This document shows, piece by piece, positions 25,633 to 37,432 of a stretch of 64,000 nucleotides of DNA (the first letter of the stretch is position 1; every line of letters starts with the position of its first letter). The notes beneath the pieces were generated by a model. That model had not been told where the DNA came from. It did no database searches and saw nothing but the letters and a program-made list of their open reading frames with translations. This DNA is from Atherinomorus stipes (taxonomy: Eukaryota > Chordata > Actinopteri > Atheriniformes > Atherinidae): positions 2,235,001-2,299,000 of the forward strand of contig JALJCO010010476.1 of assembly GCA_023101725.1 (NCBI GenBank), in the 5' to 3' direction. Both the position numbers and the translations under genes were made by a program.

Positions 25633-26549
25633 CAGTCAGTCACAAAAGTGAGTACGCCCTTTTCATTTTTGCAAACATTTTTTTCTTTTTTTGGGGGGGG
25701 GGGGGGGGCACTGAAGAAATTAAACTTTGCTACAATGTAAAATAATCATTGTACAGCATGTGTAGCTATTTACATTTATTATCACTTCAAAATAAATCAA
25801 TACAGAACCAATAATGTCTAAATGGGAGGCAACAAAAGTGGTACACCCCTGATGAAAATGACTAAATTGTGCACAAAGTGTCAATATTTTGTGTGGCCAC
25901 CATTATTTTCCAACACTCCCCTAACCCTGGGTATGGAGTTCACCAGAACTTCACAGCTTCCCACTGGCATCTTCTTCCACTCCTCCATGATGATATCACA
26001 GAGCTGGTGGATGTTAGAGACCTTGTGTTGCTTCACCTTCTGTTTGAGGATGCCCCACAGCTGCTCTATAGGGTTTAGGTTTGGAGACATGCTTGGCCAG
26101 TCCATCACTTTCCCCCATCCCGTCTTGGAGGTGTGTTTTGGGTCATTATCATGTTGGAATACTGCCCTGCGGCCCAGGGAAAGGAGCACAGTCTGCTTCA
26201 GTACTGTATGTCACAGTATACAGTATGTTGGCATTCATAGTTCTCTCAATGAACTCTAGCTCCCCCAGCAGAGCTTATGCAGCCCCAGACCATGGCACTC
26301 CCACCATCATGTTTGTCAGTAGGTATGACACACTTGTCTTTGTACTCCTCACCTGGTTTCTGCCACACACACTTGACCTGTCTAAACCAAATAAGTCTAT
26401 CTATGGTCTCATCAGCTCACAACACATGCTTCCAGAAGCAGAGCATGCTCTCCTCCCTTCAGAAACTGGGTCAGTTTAATTTTTCAGTGTTCTCCCTTCA
26501 AAAACATATGATAAAATGAAAAGGGTGTACTCACTTTTGTGACTAACTG
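25633..26549 (-). mobile_element. Defective Tc1-family transposon
   Basis: Inverted ends CAGTCAGTCACAAAAGTGAG and CAGTTAGTCACAAAAGTGAG bound 917 bp; TA follows the right end, the left TA has become CA. On the - strand an open stretch (25881-26189) encodes the transposase C-terminal half: FQHDNDPKHTSK (second catalytic Asp), SPNLNPIEQLWGILKQKV (third catalytic residue) and NIHQL, ending LENNGGHTKY. About seven residues are missing after KHTSKT. Further upstream MVWGCIS survives but the frame is broken and the DNA-binding N-terminus is gone, so it is not autonomous. Confidence 0.88.
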
Positions 26550-26551
26550 TA

Positions 26552-28708
26552 TATCAGATTGCATGCTTCTGCAGGCTGAGTCTCCTTGGAGTCAGGCTTG
26601 GGAACAAAAAATACTACTGGATGTGAAGACTTCACCTCTCCTGTCTCTGAGAAAGGTAGCTCAGACAGCTGTGTGAGTGAATATAAACATGAAGGCACCT
26701 ATAGTTTGAAGAAACACATCCAGAAGGTGTATACAATTTACGCAGTGCATGCACACACATCTCTGAGGATAGATGTTGAGCCTGTGACTCCTATAGCAGC
26801 TCCAGCTGCTGCCTCATAACAATCCAATTTTTCTTAGATCGTAGTGACATATAAAGAATTAAATATTAATAGGCTATTGTGTATCGATTGAAAAAATACC
26901 TGCCACTGTAATGGGCTGGTTGATATTTCTGAATAAAACAATGACAAACTCATTATCAAAGGGCATTTTTTTAAACATTTATGACAACTGAGTTGCTGTG
27001 GAGCAAGAGGCCTCAAGTGGACAATAAAAAGCAAGCAGATGAAGACAGTGCCCATTTACAGTTGTTTAAAATGAAAGTTATGCATGATAAACGATGCCTC
27101 TTAAGCTATATTAACCTTGAAAGACCTGGCACCATGGATTCAACAGTGCAATTGATTATTTTGATGGGTAAAAAGGTTCAGCCAACACCTCTCCTGAATG
27201 CATGCCATTATCATGTAAAGAGGAAAATGAACTACATTAAGAGGATTTAATGTACTGTTTGCACAGTAAGCAAAAGGAGAAGCCCTTTTTACCAGGGCTG
27301 AGGGATTGTACTGGAAATGTTGGGTGAAAAAGAAAAAAAAAAGTTTTTCATTCTTTAATTCCAGAAGCCAAGTGAGCTACACTGATGGTTTCTTTGTTCG
27401 GCTGACTCATGGCTGGGGAATGGAACTTTTGTGTGGTGTGGAAAGATTTTACCACAAAAACAGAGATTCCACTTCAGTCCACAGGAAGGAAACAAAGAGA
27501 GTCTTTACACATGCCAGTACAGGCAGTGGACAGTCCAGTCAAACTGAACTGAGAACAGTAGAGTAGAGATCTACTGCTAGACACACAGATATTATGGTGT
27601 GACTGCAAGAAGCCACTGAGACCTTTCTCCCTTGAGGGAGGACGAAGGGAGGCACTGGCTGTCCACTGTGGGGGCCAGTAGGTCCTCTGAGGTGTCACCT
27701 CCACACAATGTGACAAACCCCTCTGGTATGACCCATCTTCACACTCCCCCGTCCTCTTTCTTCCATATTTTTAGACAAATGAGTGAAGACCCCAGCCTGG
27801 GCACTACCACAGGCAAGGACGGAGACGGCGTGGACTCCACCAGTCACAGCTTCTCGCTCCATCACTTCACACTCATACCCCCACACTCTGCTCCATCACT
27901 TTCCTTTATCTTTTTTTCCCCCAGCCTCAGGCTTTCTTTGCTCATTTTGTGACTACAGGACTTTTACCAGGGTCTCGCCCAGACATACGCCACATGTCAC
28001 CCTTCTGTCTGTGGCCATGCTGCCTGAAGCCAAACGAAGTCTTCAGCTTGATCTGGAGAAGCATGACACGTCCCCAACAACCCTTCCTCTGTTTTATTCT
28101 CTATCTCTGACAGTGCAATTAAAACACACATTAGCACAGGAATCTTCCTTGTGTGCAGATACAAGTAGTCCTGCACTTGAAGTCCCGCTGAGGTCCACAC
28201 ATCAGTTTATTAGAAAATATACTCTGTGAAACCAAAATAAAAGTTTGATATTCTCTTTCATGAATGGCCAGTAATCATAAAAACACGTCCCACTGTATAT
28301 ACACTGCCAGTTAAATGTTTGGACACATTTACCTGTTGGATTTGATCGGATAGTGTCCAAACTTTTGATTGGTATTGAAACTGCACTTGCATATAGAGCT
28401 ATACCATTGCATAAGTGTGGAAGGTATATGCACCTGGGTCAGAAGGCTGACAATAAGCTTCAATTATTTTCATAACAATCCAGGTATTCACAGTGCCTTG
28501 CATGGATGTGGTCATTGTCACTGTAAAAACACAGATTGCAGTTATTATAGCAAGTACTTTATGCATAGAAACATGCAATGTGAGTGACAGCAAAATATTC
28601 CATGCAAGCAACACTGAGACTGTAAAAAAACAGAGCAATGCTTAAAGTTACATGTCAATGCCCACATGCTAACATGCTGAAAATACTGAGCACTTTTCTT
28701 TTCTAATG
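26552..28708. other. Intergenic, no gene recognised
   Basis: Overlapping ORFs between 27632 and 28229 on both strands are not recognisable and lack conserved motifs. No downstream gpd2 exon was found in this interval on the - strand. Confidence 0.5.
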
Positions 28709-28716
28709 CTGTCATG

Positions 28717-29441
28717 CAGGGGCACCCGCAGAATTTTTTTTTTGGGGTGGCCACAGGGTGGCCAAGGGTTATTAAAGGATAACTTTTGTTTCTTTCAACC
28801 TGGGCCTCATTTCTGGAATTTATTCGTGCATTTACTCACCAGTAACATTTCTGCATCACTCTGACTCCTTTGGACACTATTTAGATTAGTTGCACATCCG
28901 ATGAATGGGCCTCTATATAAGGCAGCAAACTTACTTAATTTCAACAATACACTGCAAAAATTCAAATCTTGCCATGTATATTTTTCTAATATCTAATCAA
29001 AATATCTCAACACACTCAAAAAAGACAAAATCACCTAAAGAGAAACATTTTCATGAGATATAGAAACTGATTTTTAAGACAATTGCATCTTATTTCAAGA
29101 AATCTTATAATAAAAGTTCACTTGTTCCATTGGCAGAATTTTTTTGGGATGAATCTGCATAAGAAAGTGCAAATTAATTAGGTGTAATAGACCTACAAGG
29201 GACTATGGCAAAAGAGCAATGGCAGAAAATGGTAGGTCTAGTGTAAGATTTTTATTTGTTTTATTTTTATTAGCTCAAAAGATTTTGACATTCAAATATA
29301 AGCAAAGCATGCTGCGCTGTGTTAATAGTACCTAAAAACTAATAAATGAAAAAAAATTTGCAGGGGTGGAGTGGGGGGCCAGCTTTTTTTTTTTTTCTAG
29401 GGGGGCACTGGCCACCCCTGGCCACCTTGGGGATGTCCTTG
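28717..29441. mobile_element. hAT-like element with near-perfect 8-bp duplication
   Basis: Ends CAGGGGCACCCGCAGAA and, in reverse, CAAGGACATCCCCAAGG are inverted repeats, followed on both sides by GGGGTGGCCA-type sequence. Flanks CTGTCATG (28709-28716) and CTATCATG (29442-29449) agree at 7 of 8. It contains the repeat shared with 9921-10099. No transposase. Confidence 0.75.
28771..28924 (-). repeat. Interspersed repeat, copy 2 (inside the 28.7-kb hAT element)
   Basis: The reverse complement reads TGCAGAAATGTTACTGGTGA, GTAAATGCACGAATAAATTCC, GCCCAGGTTGAAAGAAAC and GTTATCCTTTAA, closely matching 9921-10099. It lies within the TIR-bounded element 28717-29441. Confidence 0.6.
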
Positions 29442-29449
29442 CTATCATG

Positions 29450-31711
29450 CAAACCTTAGATAAAGAAAACTTAACAGTGGTTTGGGATTGATTTGAATCT
29501 TATTGCAAGTATTTTTTCACAATCTAGAGTATAAATGGTTGCTTACAGCAGGCAGCATTCATGAGAAGTCTTTTTATAATCACATTATTCAACAAATGGG
29601 CACTCTTTGCTCCCATTCATGATTTTCTGCATATGCTTAGCTCAAACACTACACAAATATTTTCTGGAGAATTTTTAATTTGTGCTTTTACAGGCAATAG
29701 CTCATGGATGTTACTGGAAGGCTAATCATGCAGCTTTTGTTTCTTTCCCCTTTGGTTTGTTTATCCAAAAGTAATGTGTTGTAAATGTTTTTTTTTTTTT
29801 TATATAGGTGCACCTGTGGAAATATGATGATTAAACCCTTTCCCAGCGTCTTTTTATTTAGCCTTGGTGCTACATTCCCAGGGGACATTCCTATAAGCTA
29901 CAACAACATAAAGTGATGGCGTCACACTGTGTCCTACCGTTTGCAGAGCACCACAGTTTTGGGTAATCAGTCAGTCCTCAAGGTGCCTCAGAGCCCTCAT
30001 TTTGGCCATTTTGGTTGGTAAACTTGTGCATTACCCAGGTGCTATGTTATAATCAATGCAAATTGATGAGAACTCAATAATCACTCATAACTGGTGCATT
30101 TGTTGTAGCAATGGATCCCAGATGAAATAGATTTTTTATGATCTTTTGTTTCTTTTTACCAAAGTAAAAATTGTCTTTCCAACCACGTGATAACTTTATG
30201 CGATTAAACAAGAATTTAAAAAAACAAAACAAACAAAAACAATTTAGATTATAAATTCAGTAATAAAACTTCAAAGTGAAGGGAAAATAAGACCACTACT
30301 GAAATTATCATCATTATGAAAGCTTATCATTATATGGCCTTATATGTATGAGTCACATGAGCTGATTTTGTAATGTTAATACTCTACAACATCTATCCAT
30401 CTTCTTTAACACTTAATGTATCTGTCCATCCCATGTGAACACCTCTCTGTCTTTTAATTCCTCTCTGCACTTCACAGTAGATTAAGTTTGTTGCATACAA
30501 ACTTTTCTTAGTTCTTCTTTAGCATATACAATAGAGGGGAAAGCTAATGTATAAAAATGCAAAAGAAAAAAAAAAAAGGACCCTCATGGACTCATCGTGT
30601 GCTGAGTCTAGCCATGATAATGATGATGGATTAGAAATACAGCAGTGTATTGGGATTACAGTGCTATTAACTGACCAAGGAAGGAGGATGAGGAGGCTGA
30701 CCAGTATCAAGCTAATCAATCAAATAATCGGGACAAGCCCTTGTCTACTAGAAACAATTAGACCACTTCTCCAAAATCAATAACCCTGCATTCTGTTTAG
30801 ATACCCACTGGTCACTCATTCAATAAAGCCTCCATGGGTTTTGATAAGCCTGCCAGTCGGCAAGGGCCATTTGAGGCTCCGAGTGGGGAGAAAATACATC
30901 AAACAGGCTCCAGGAAGGTCTCATAAAAATTGCAAATAGAAAACAATATAATTTAATGTGGCAAAGGTTATTTTTCCACTTGTTCATTATCAAATGTCCC
31001 ATGTGAAAGCATTGCTATAAAAGAGGGAAAAATCTATTTTATCTTGGGTGTTTGGGGAAAACAGGAGGGACATGCATTATATCCAATGAACACAAAATAA
31101 AGATGGAATCAAAGGGTTTCATAAAGTTTCTCAGAGAAATAGTCCTAGTAGTGGAGGTGTCTCCTGTTTCCACCACAGCTCCCATACATAATTAAAACAG
31201 GAATTTGTATCTGTCTGTACTCTGTGGCCTCCTGATGAATTAATATCTGGTGGAAGTCCTACACAGCCATCAGATTAGCTCATTTATTTCTGTCAGCTGC
31301 TTGCTCTATCAGCTATTTGTAAATCAGAGAGGGTGGTTGGGTTGATGCTGAGGTTCAGGGTGGGGGTGGTTGGACGTGTATTTATTATCATAAATGGGTG
31401 TTATGAATTAGGTGTAATTCTAACGTCCCGGCTATAATGCCGCAAGTGTAAGTGTGCGGCAATGGCTTTTTTTTTTTTTTTTCCTGGGAGAAATGTTATG
31501 TTGGTTGTTGTGATGTTATACTTTTCATCACACCTGTCAGTTGCATTTACCATTGCAGAAACATGGTCATGCAAAGGAAAGGAAAGCACAATAAGCTGCA
31601 GATCAGTCCAATGAGATTTAAAGAAAAGAAAGACAAACACCTGCTGACAAGCAGTACAGTGTGGATGAGATAAGTTAAATACATTTTCAATGACAGCACA
31701 TTGATTATCAC
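29450..31711. other. Intergenic, 3' side of the gpd2 relic
   Basis: The next gpd2 exons (starting RRGDVLAAWSGIRPLV and including GGKWTTYRS) would be expected here on the - strand. I could not find them. The sequence is A+T-rich with no other exon recognised. Confidence 0.5.
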
Positions 31712-31864
31712 CTTATACTTCCGGGCTGCCAGAGGCTGGGTAACTGGCAGCATCAGACAGAGGTTAATGTCATCCTCCACAGTGATGACTTCCTGCATGT
31801 GGCATGCTTTCCCATGGCACAAGAAGATGACCCAATGGGATCATGGAGCTGCATATTGTCAGAG
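31712..31864 (-). pseudogene. gpd2: gpd2 remnant exon E: frame-broken
   Basis: After an acceptor-like CACCTCCAG the - strand reads C TCT GAC AAT ATG CAG CTC CAT GAT CCC, that is SSDNMQLHDP for the usual SPENMGLLDP. Then the ATSDGR codons are largely deleted, GTCATCTTC (VIF) resumes, CCATGGGAAA-G-CATG recalls CCNTGGGARAAGATG (PWEKM) with single-base changes in length, and GAGGATGACATTAAC (EDDIN) follows after a further deletion. It ends near donor-like GTGATA. Total about 150 nt against roughly 200 expected. The bases are read directly; homology rests on order and position as well as residues. Confidence 0.72.
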
Positions 31865-32507
31865 CTGGAGGTGCGTGAGTATTATGTGTATGGGAGGGTG
31901 AACGGCTAGGGAGGGGAACAAACAAGACGACTGCATTAACCTTTGGTCTGATAGGGAGGGGAGGGCACGAGCGGGCCGGGCTGGTTGAAGGGACACCCCA
32001 TAATCAGGCTCCTGTCAGTGCTGTTTCCAGGAGATTAATTCAGCTGGTTTCAATTCCAGTCGCTGCTCCCCTAGCCTCAACACAGGGTGCACATATTGCC
32101 CTGTTTAAAACACATGCACATGGCACTGACTCAATTTAACACAGGAACAGCTGAGGGGGGAGGCTGGGTCATGAGAGTAGCCTCCACTCCTTGCAAACAC
32201 AAATAAATGCATCAACATGAAAACATAAATCTCAGTCCTTCCCAAGCTGGAGAGGAATCCAGCCAAAACTGAGTTGCAACATATAAAAGACAGAGATGAT
32301 GTGTGATGAGAGGAGAGAAACCTAGTTGGACTAGACACCTGTTCTGATCTCCACATACCAGCAGTCTGCCAGGCAGGGTTTGGTTGTTGTGGCCAGGGGC
32401 TGACGACTCTAAAGGAGCTAACTAATGAACTGAATGAGACGGCAGCGCTGAGGAGCAGGTGATACAGCAGGATAGTGACAGAGACGTAGGGGTCCACTGT
32501 TAGTTAC

Positions 32508-32652
32508 CTGTAATAGCTCGGGATGACGGTGTGCACCCCAGCACTGGTCTGACAGATGTCGGGGTTCTTCTGATCATCCATTTTCCACGGCGCGTCCCTA
32601 AAAGGTCCCGTGGCATTGATAACACATTTGGCTCTGACATCAAATTCCTGCC
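32508..32652 (-). pseudogene. gpd2: gpd2 remnant exon D: open frame with odd substitutions
   Basis: Encodes (G)QEFDVRAKCVINATGPFRDA, then PWKMDDQKNPDICQTSAGVH and TVIPSYY(S). The human exon reads GPFTDSVRKMDD at the first junction, so GPFRDAPWKMDD is unusual in a conserved stretch. Acceptor TTTCATAG and donor GTAACT are usable. Length 145 nt; the final AG needs a C from the next exon, and exon E supplies it. Confidence 0.87.
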
Positions 32653-33658
32653 CTATGAAAGAAAACAGCATCAATCACCAGGGGCTATTCATCTGTGGCT
32701 GGTGACAAGCTGGATTATTAATTTATCAGCGAACGCCCCCCTCTCTCTGTAATAGAGTGGCTCTAGTGTGTCCATGGGAGACTTCCCAGGATTGTAATTA
32801 ATAGGAAACAGACATACCTAATTTCCCTCTTGCCTCTTTGTGTCACAGGGTAGCTCGGTGGCAGTGACTGAGGGTCCTTTGAATTTGTGGAAGGGAAATG
32901 TTTGTTAATGTGATGCTTGATGTTGACCAGCTACAGTATATAATGGGAGACACATAAAAGGATACCATGAGGACAGCGAATGATCTGTTGTGGCAACATG
33001 ATTAAAAAAAAAAAAAAAAGAAGAAAAGGAAAGAAAAAAACTGTCAAAGATTTCACATGCAATGTTGCAACTGCTAAATATGAGAAAGAGTTGAAAAAGA
33101 ATTGCTTGGTTTGTAAGATTTAGATTATTATTATTTTTAGAAGAAGAAATAAGCAAAAAGGACAAAGAAAAGGAGCTGAAGACAAAAGCTGTCTCTATTA
33201 TCCTGTCAGTCTAAGCCCTCCCTACATGAGGCACCTCCTCACATTATTAAAGTGAGACATCTCCTCCAAGAGCACACTTCCGTCTTTTAAAACATCAGGG
33301 GGTGGTCATGTGTTGAGATCCTTAAATCTTGGTTATTCATGAAATGTTTCAGAATACCATCTTTTACCCTTAACTGCTTTATTCTTCCAAAGCCAGCCCT
33401 ATGCATGACATTTAAAAGGTAAGTAAGGCCATTTGGAATACGCTAATTCTGTCTTATGTTCCTCCCTACAAGATCTGAAGCAGCTCTCTACACCATAAAA
33501 CGCTTATGAAATATTAAAAGCCCCTGCATTAGATGTGCAATGACTATGTGCAAACTAGCACTGAGTAAGAGGTGCTGGGAGGGCCCCTGTTGTGAGGGCT
33601 CAAGAGAGTGGGAACAGAGAGAAGCAGGAAGGAAGGAAACGGCTTTTGTTGGATTTAC

Positions 33659-33823
33659 CTGTGATCACATCCCTGCAGTGCGCTGCGCGGACCCTCTTCT
33701 TCCCCGTCTGAGGGTCTGCCCTCTTCAGTAGGTGCACCACTTCAGTGTAATTGGCTATGGCAGCCCCATACCTGGCAGCAGTGAGGGCGATGGCGAGGTT
33801 CATTCGAGCATCGTTGTGTTGTC
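33659..33823 (-). pseudogene. gpd2: gpd2 remnant exon C: well preserved
   Basis: Encodes (G)QHNDARMNLAIALTAARYG, then AAIANYTEVVHLLKRADPQT and GKKRVRAAHCRDVIT(G). Human GPD2 has QHNDARMNLAIALTAARYGA here. The 165-nt exon has acceptor CTGCAG and donor GTAAAT, with phases 1 and 1 that join exactly to exon D. No damage is visible. It lies inside a longer open frame (33600-34190, - strand), which is intron read-through. Confidence 0.88.
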
Positions 33824-36800
33824 CTGCAGCGGGGGGACAGGACCAGAGCAGGGGGATGTGAGTCACCCCGAGCCTGTGACTGGTGGTATGGAAGTGTGTC
33901 GGAACCGATATGTCACATCTGTCCCTGTCACTTTCCATCAGTGCGATGGCTGCTCTGGCCACACAAGGAGCACACTTAAAGCCACAGTGGCCCTTTGGCC
34001 TGAGTATGCGCCCCCCCCCCCGACCACCCCTCCCCTCTCCTACCCTGCACTGGGAAGGGTAACTGCTCATCAGGAAAAAGGCGGGGAATGTGGGGATAAT
34101 GAGTCTTGAACATACCAGGAGTGTGGAGGTAGGAGCTGGCAAACTGGTGCTTTGACAGTGTTTGCCATTTTTACTCTTTGAACATAACATAAAATAGATT
34201 TAGCTGCATTAGATGATGTTCAGTTTTCATTTTTTATCATGTAATTGCAATCATTTTGTTCTGTAAGTGTTGGCAATAAAACCATAAAAAAGTACACTAC
34301 AAATAATCTCAGAAATCAAACCGTGTCTGCCTCATAATTACATTTTTCAATATGTTACGATAGAAAACTAATCTTAACAACAACTAAATCTCTTTTCTTG
34401 TAGAAGATCCCACAGAAAATCTTTTTAATGAAGAAAGAAATCTAGTATCAAGATTTATGGATTAATCCCTCTTCAGCTCCAAAATACCAGAGATCTATAT
34501 TCAGAGTCACAAGGTCACAAGTTTTGTAATTTAAATGAAAGGGTCTAAAAGGTGACAAATGAACAAAGCCCAGTTTCATTAGGAAGTGATTCTTATGTAC
34601 ATCTTTGAAGATTTATTGCTGGACAATCCCTTGGTTCAAAAGTAAAGAGAGAATAGAGATGATTAATCACTTTTAATGTTGGTGTCTCGGGTGACTTTCT
34701 TTCTATTTGTTATTGCCAGGGAAGTTCAAGTCCACATTGTTGGCCAGGGAAAATGTTGCTACTTTGCAGGAATGAGCAGGGTCCTTTGTGCCCTGATTTA
34801 TTTTACGTTTGAGCGACTTGGGGCTAGCTAGCTGGTGGGCTCTGCTTAATGCTACGGCATGCTGGAAGCAATTCCCTCACAACGGAAAATATATAAATAA
34901 ACTGAAGGCAAAAACCTAAAGAAAAAAAGGGGGGAAGAAAGAAAACAACTGATTTAAAGGCCACATTTTAGAATGAATTACATACAAGAGTATGCACCCT
35001 GCCATGATGTATTAGGAAGACCATGGAATCCACTTCTTCATCTCTGTAGGGTGAATGTGACCATTATAGTATGTGGTTAGCAAACTTATGCCACCGGTGG
35101 TGTATGAGCATGGGCATGCACGCACATACGCACACAGACAGCTCAGGCTTGTGAGTGGCTCAGCACCGGTAGGCAGCGTCCGATCCTGGATGATTGCTGA
35201 GCCTTGTAATGACCTCTGAACCTGTGATTCACAGCTCTCTGTTGTGAGCCTGTCACAGATTGGCGGTGGGCAAAGAACAGGAGAATTAATACTATATTAA
35301 ATGTCAGGAATTCAAGGATTAGTCAGATCGCAGGATTGCAGGATTTATGAATGAACAGTGCGTAACACGGCTATGATAACCTGACACACCGATGATGATA
35401 ACAGTAATGATGATGATAATTATCATCAGCAATTAAAAGGCAAAATGGCCGAGTGACAGAGCAGAGCTAAATGAGCATCAAAGCTCCCTGGAGGACAGGA
35501 GCTTCCCTCCCTCCCCATTCCCTCCCATCCCACCCCTACCTCCACTCAGCTCACACCACCGCTCATTCCAGCCTCCTGGAGGTACAAAACTCAGTGAAGT
35601 GAGAGGAACTCTGCGGCTGGACAAAATGCAGCAAAATGACAGACACAATAATGACAATGAATTTTATACCTTTAAGTCATGCAGCCATAGATGCTTAGCT
35701 GGGCTGACTTGTCTAAATTGTTACAGGTACAGAAGGAGATAAACTTATTATTTCTCAATCTTTTATTGATTACTTCTTTAGCACCAAAAGGGCCACAGTT
35801 GTATAGATGCAGAAGTAATGCTTCCTTAAAATCATGCATTTGAATGCAAAGCCAAATTGAAAAAAATAATCATAACATGTGGGGTTTATCAGGTCTCTTT
35901 AGGAGAATTTGTCCTGTGATTTACACAAGGGAGTGACAATGTGTAATGCATTTCGTACTAAATTATATGTTTGCGAAGACTACATTTTCTGAGGCTAAAT
36001 GATGTCTATCTGTTGAAACTATCTGACTATGATGGCTTGAAAAATCCTGAGGAGATGAACCCGAGCAGTCAAAGCCCGATCCCCAGTAAAGAAGGTCAGG
36101 ACAGAAAATGTCACTGCCATAATGTACCCAGTTGCGTATGGGAAAAGGGGTGGAAAAGACAGCTTGAGGAAAAAAATTAAATACACAACATTAATCATTT
36201 TCCCCCCCACAACAATTTAAAAATAATGATATTAATATGTTTATAACTATTCAGATTTTTCAAATCTAGCTTGTTTCAAGAAGTAACATAAATATAAACC
36301 TCAGGAAATATAAATAGCACTTGTAAAATACCCCCCTCTCCTACTTACTTCTGCTAAATGAATAAGGTTGACAGATCACTGCTCAGATAGTGGCCATATT
36401 CCCTTAGAAGTATGTTGCCTTTTTGCAGTACATGGGAATCCACGTATCCTCAAATGCTAAATGAAGTCTGACAGATAGCCTAGAGAAACAAAGTTGGGAG
36501 TTTGAAGCTACAAGGGAGACCTTGAGTGAATGGGACATGCTATGTACACCCTGGCTAACAATCAACATATGCTTTGTTTTTCTGATGCCAACACGAGGCA
36601 CACATAGCCTGGAGAAAGATGGATCCTGGGACCAGTTGGAACGCGATGCCTACTGGCTGTTTTCTGTTTTTAAAAATGTTGTTTCTAATTTACTTACGCT
36701 CTCATAGACAGCAATTATACAGCGGCCATCTAGAATGTTAGTCGTAAAAAAATATATTTAAAAAAAATCAATACTTTTTTTGTATTTGTTCTTTCTTATT

Positions 36801-37217
36801 CTTATTTGTATATTCCTTTATGCATTGGGGATCTGCCTGTGCTGCTCTGAATTAGTCAAATCCTATCTTTCTTAAAATAACTGCATCTCTGGTATTTTGG
36901 GGTTCAAAATGCAGCACACAGGGCTTCACATAGAGAATTAAGCTCTAGAGACATTTGGCAAGATACCACAAAATTTCATAGACTGCACACAAAACATCTA
37001 TTTTTCAAAAGTTTAATTTCTTAACTTCTGTTCTAAAAGCACATAACACAACAGATTTACAGTTGTACAATTTGCAGTCAGATTGCTGTCATCAGAATCT
37101 CCAGCTGTGATAAGTGCTATGATTTTTAAGTGATGCACACTCCTTCATGGTGAATGGTAATGCGCTCAGCGCACTAAACACTGTTTGAAGAAAGATTTTC
37201 TGATTTGAAGCTTCAAG
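33824..37217. other. Relic intron between gpd2 exons B and C
   Basis: No exon recognised. 35090-35480 is comparatively complex sequence without repeats and might be conserved non-coding DNA; this cannot be judged from one genome. 33995-34030 has a poly(C) run. Confidence 0.4.
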
Positions 37218-37432
37218 CATCGAGACAAACAATGGCTCCAACAGCTTGCTTTTCATGAGCTTTGAATAACCTTGGAAGACTATGAGTATCGTCACCTTGA
37301 AATACCAGGAAAAATGCCACATCTGCAGGGCTGCTAATATGTGCTGTGGATCACTTGTTTCCACATAGTCACTTTCTTTTGTTCCTCATGAAACTGTCTG
37401 CAGCTTCTCTCTCTTGAGCAGCATTTTCAGGA
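37218..37432 (-). pseudogene. gpd2: gpd2 remnant exon B: shredded
   Basis: On the - strand the series TTTCATGAGG (for LHER), HILAALQM (for HLSAPLPIM), WHFSWYF-KVTILI (for WWQLPYYW-VGIKLY) and AAGCTGTTGGAGCCATTG (for KLVGAI) appears in the right order, ending CGATG just as the GPD2 exon ends YYD-G. A base is missing in CTG(G)TTGG, breaking the frame. Net length is about 50 nt shorter than expected for this segment. No single frame spans it as a gpd2 exon. Boundaries are approximate. Confidence 0.7.

Noticed and set aside
25822..26259. 145-codon + strand ORF
   Set aside because: Antisense of the Tc1 transposase at 25881-26189.
27632..28229. Overlapping ORFs on both strands as gpd2 3' exons
   Set aside because: No match to GGKWTTYRS, the EF-hands or any other downstream GPD2 segment.
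33600..34190. 196-codon - strand ORF
   Set aside because: Only 33659-33823 is gpd2-like and it has proper splice sites; the rest is intron read-through.
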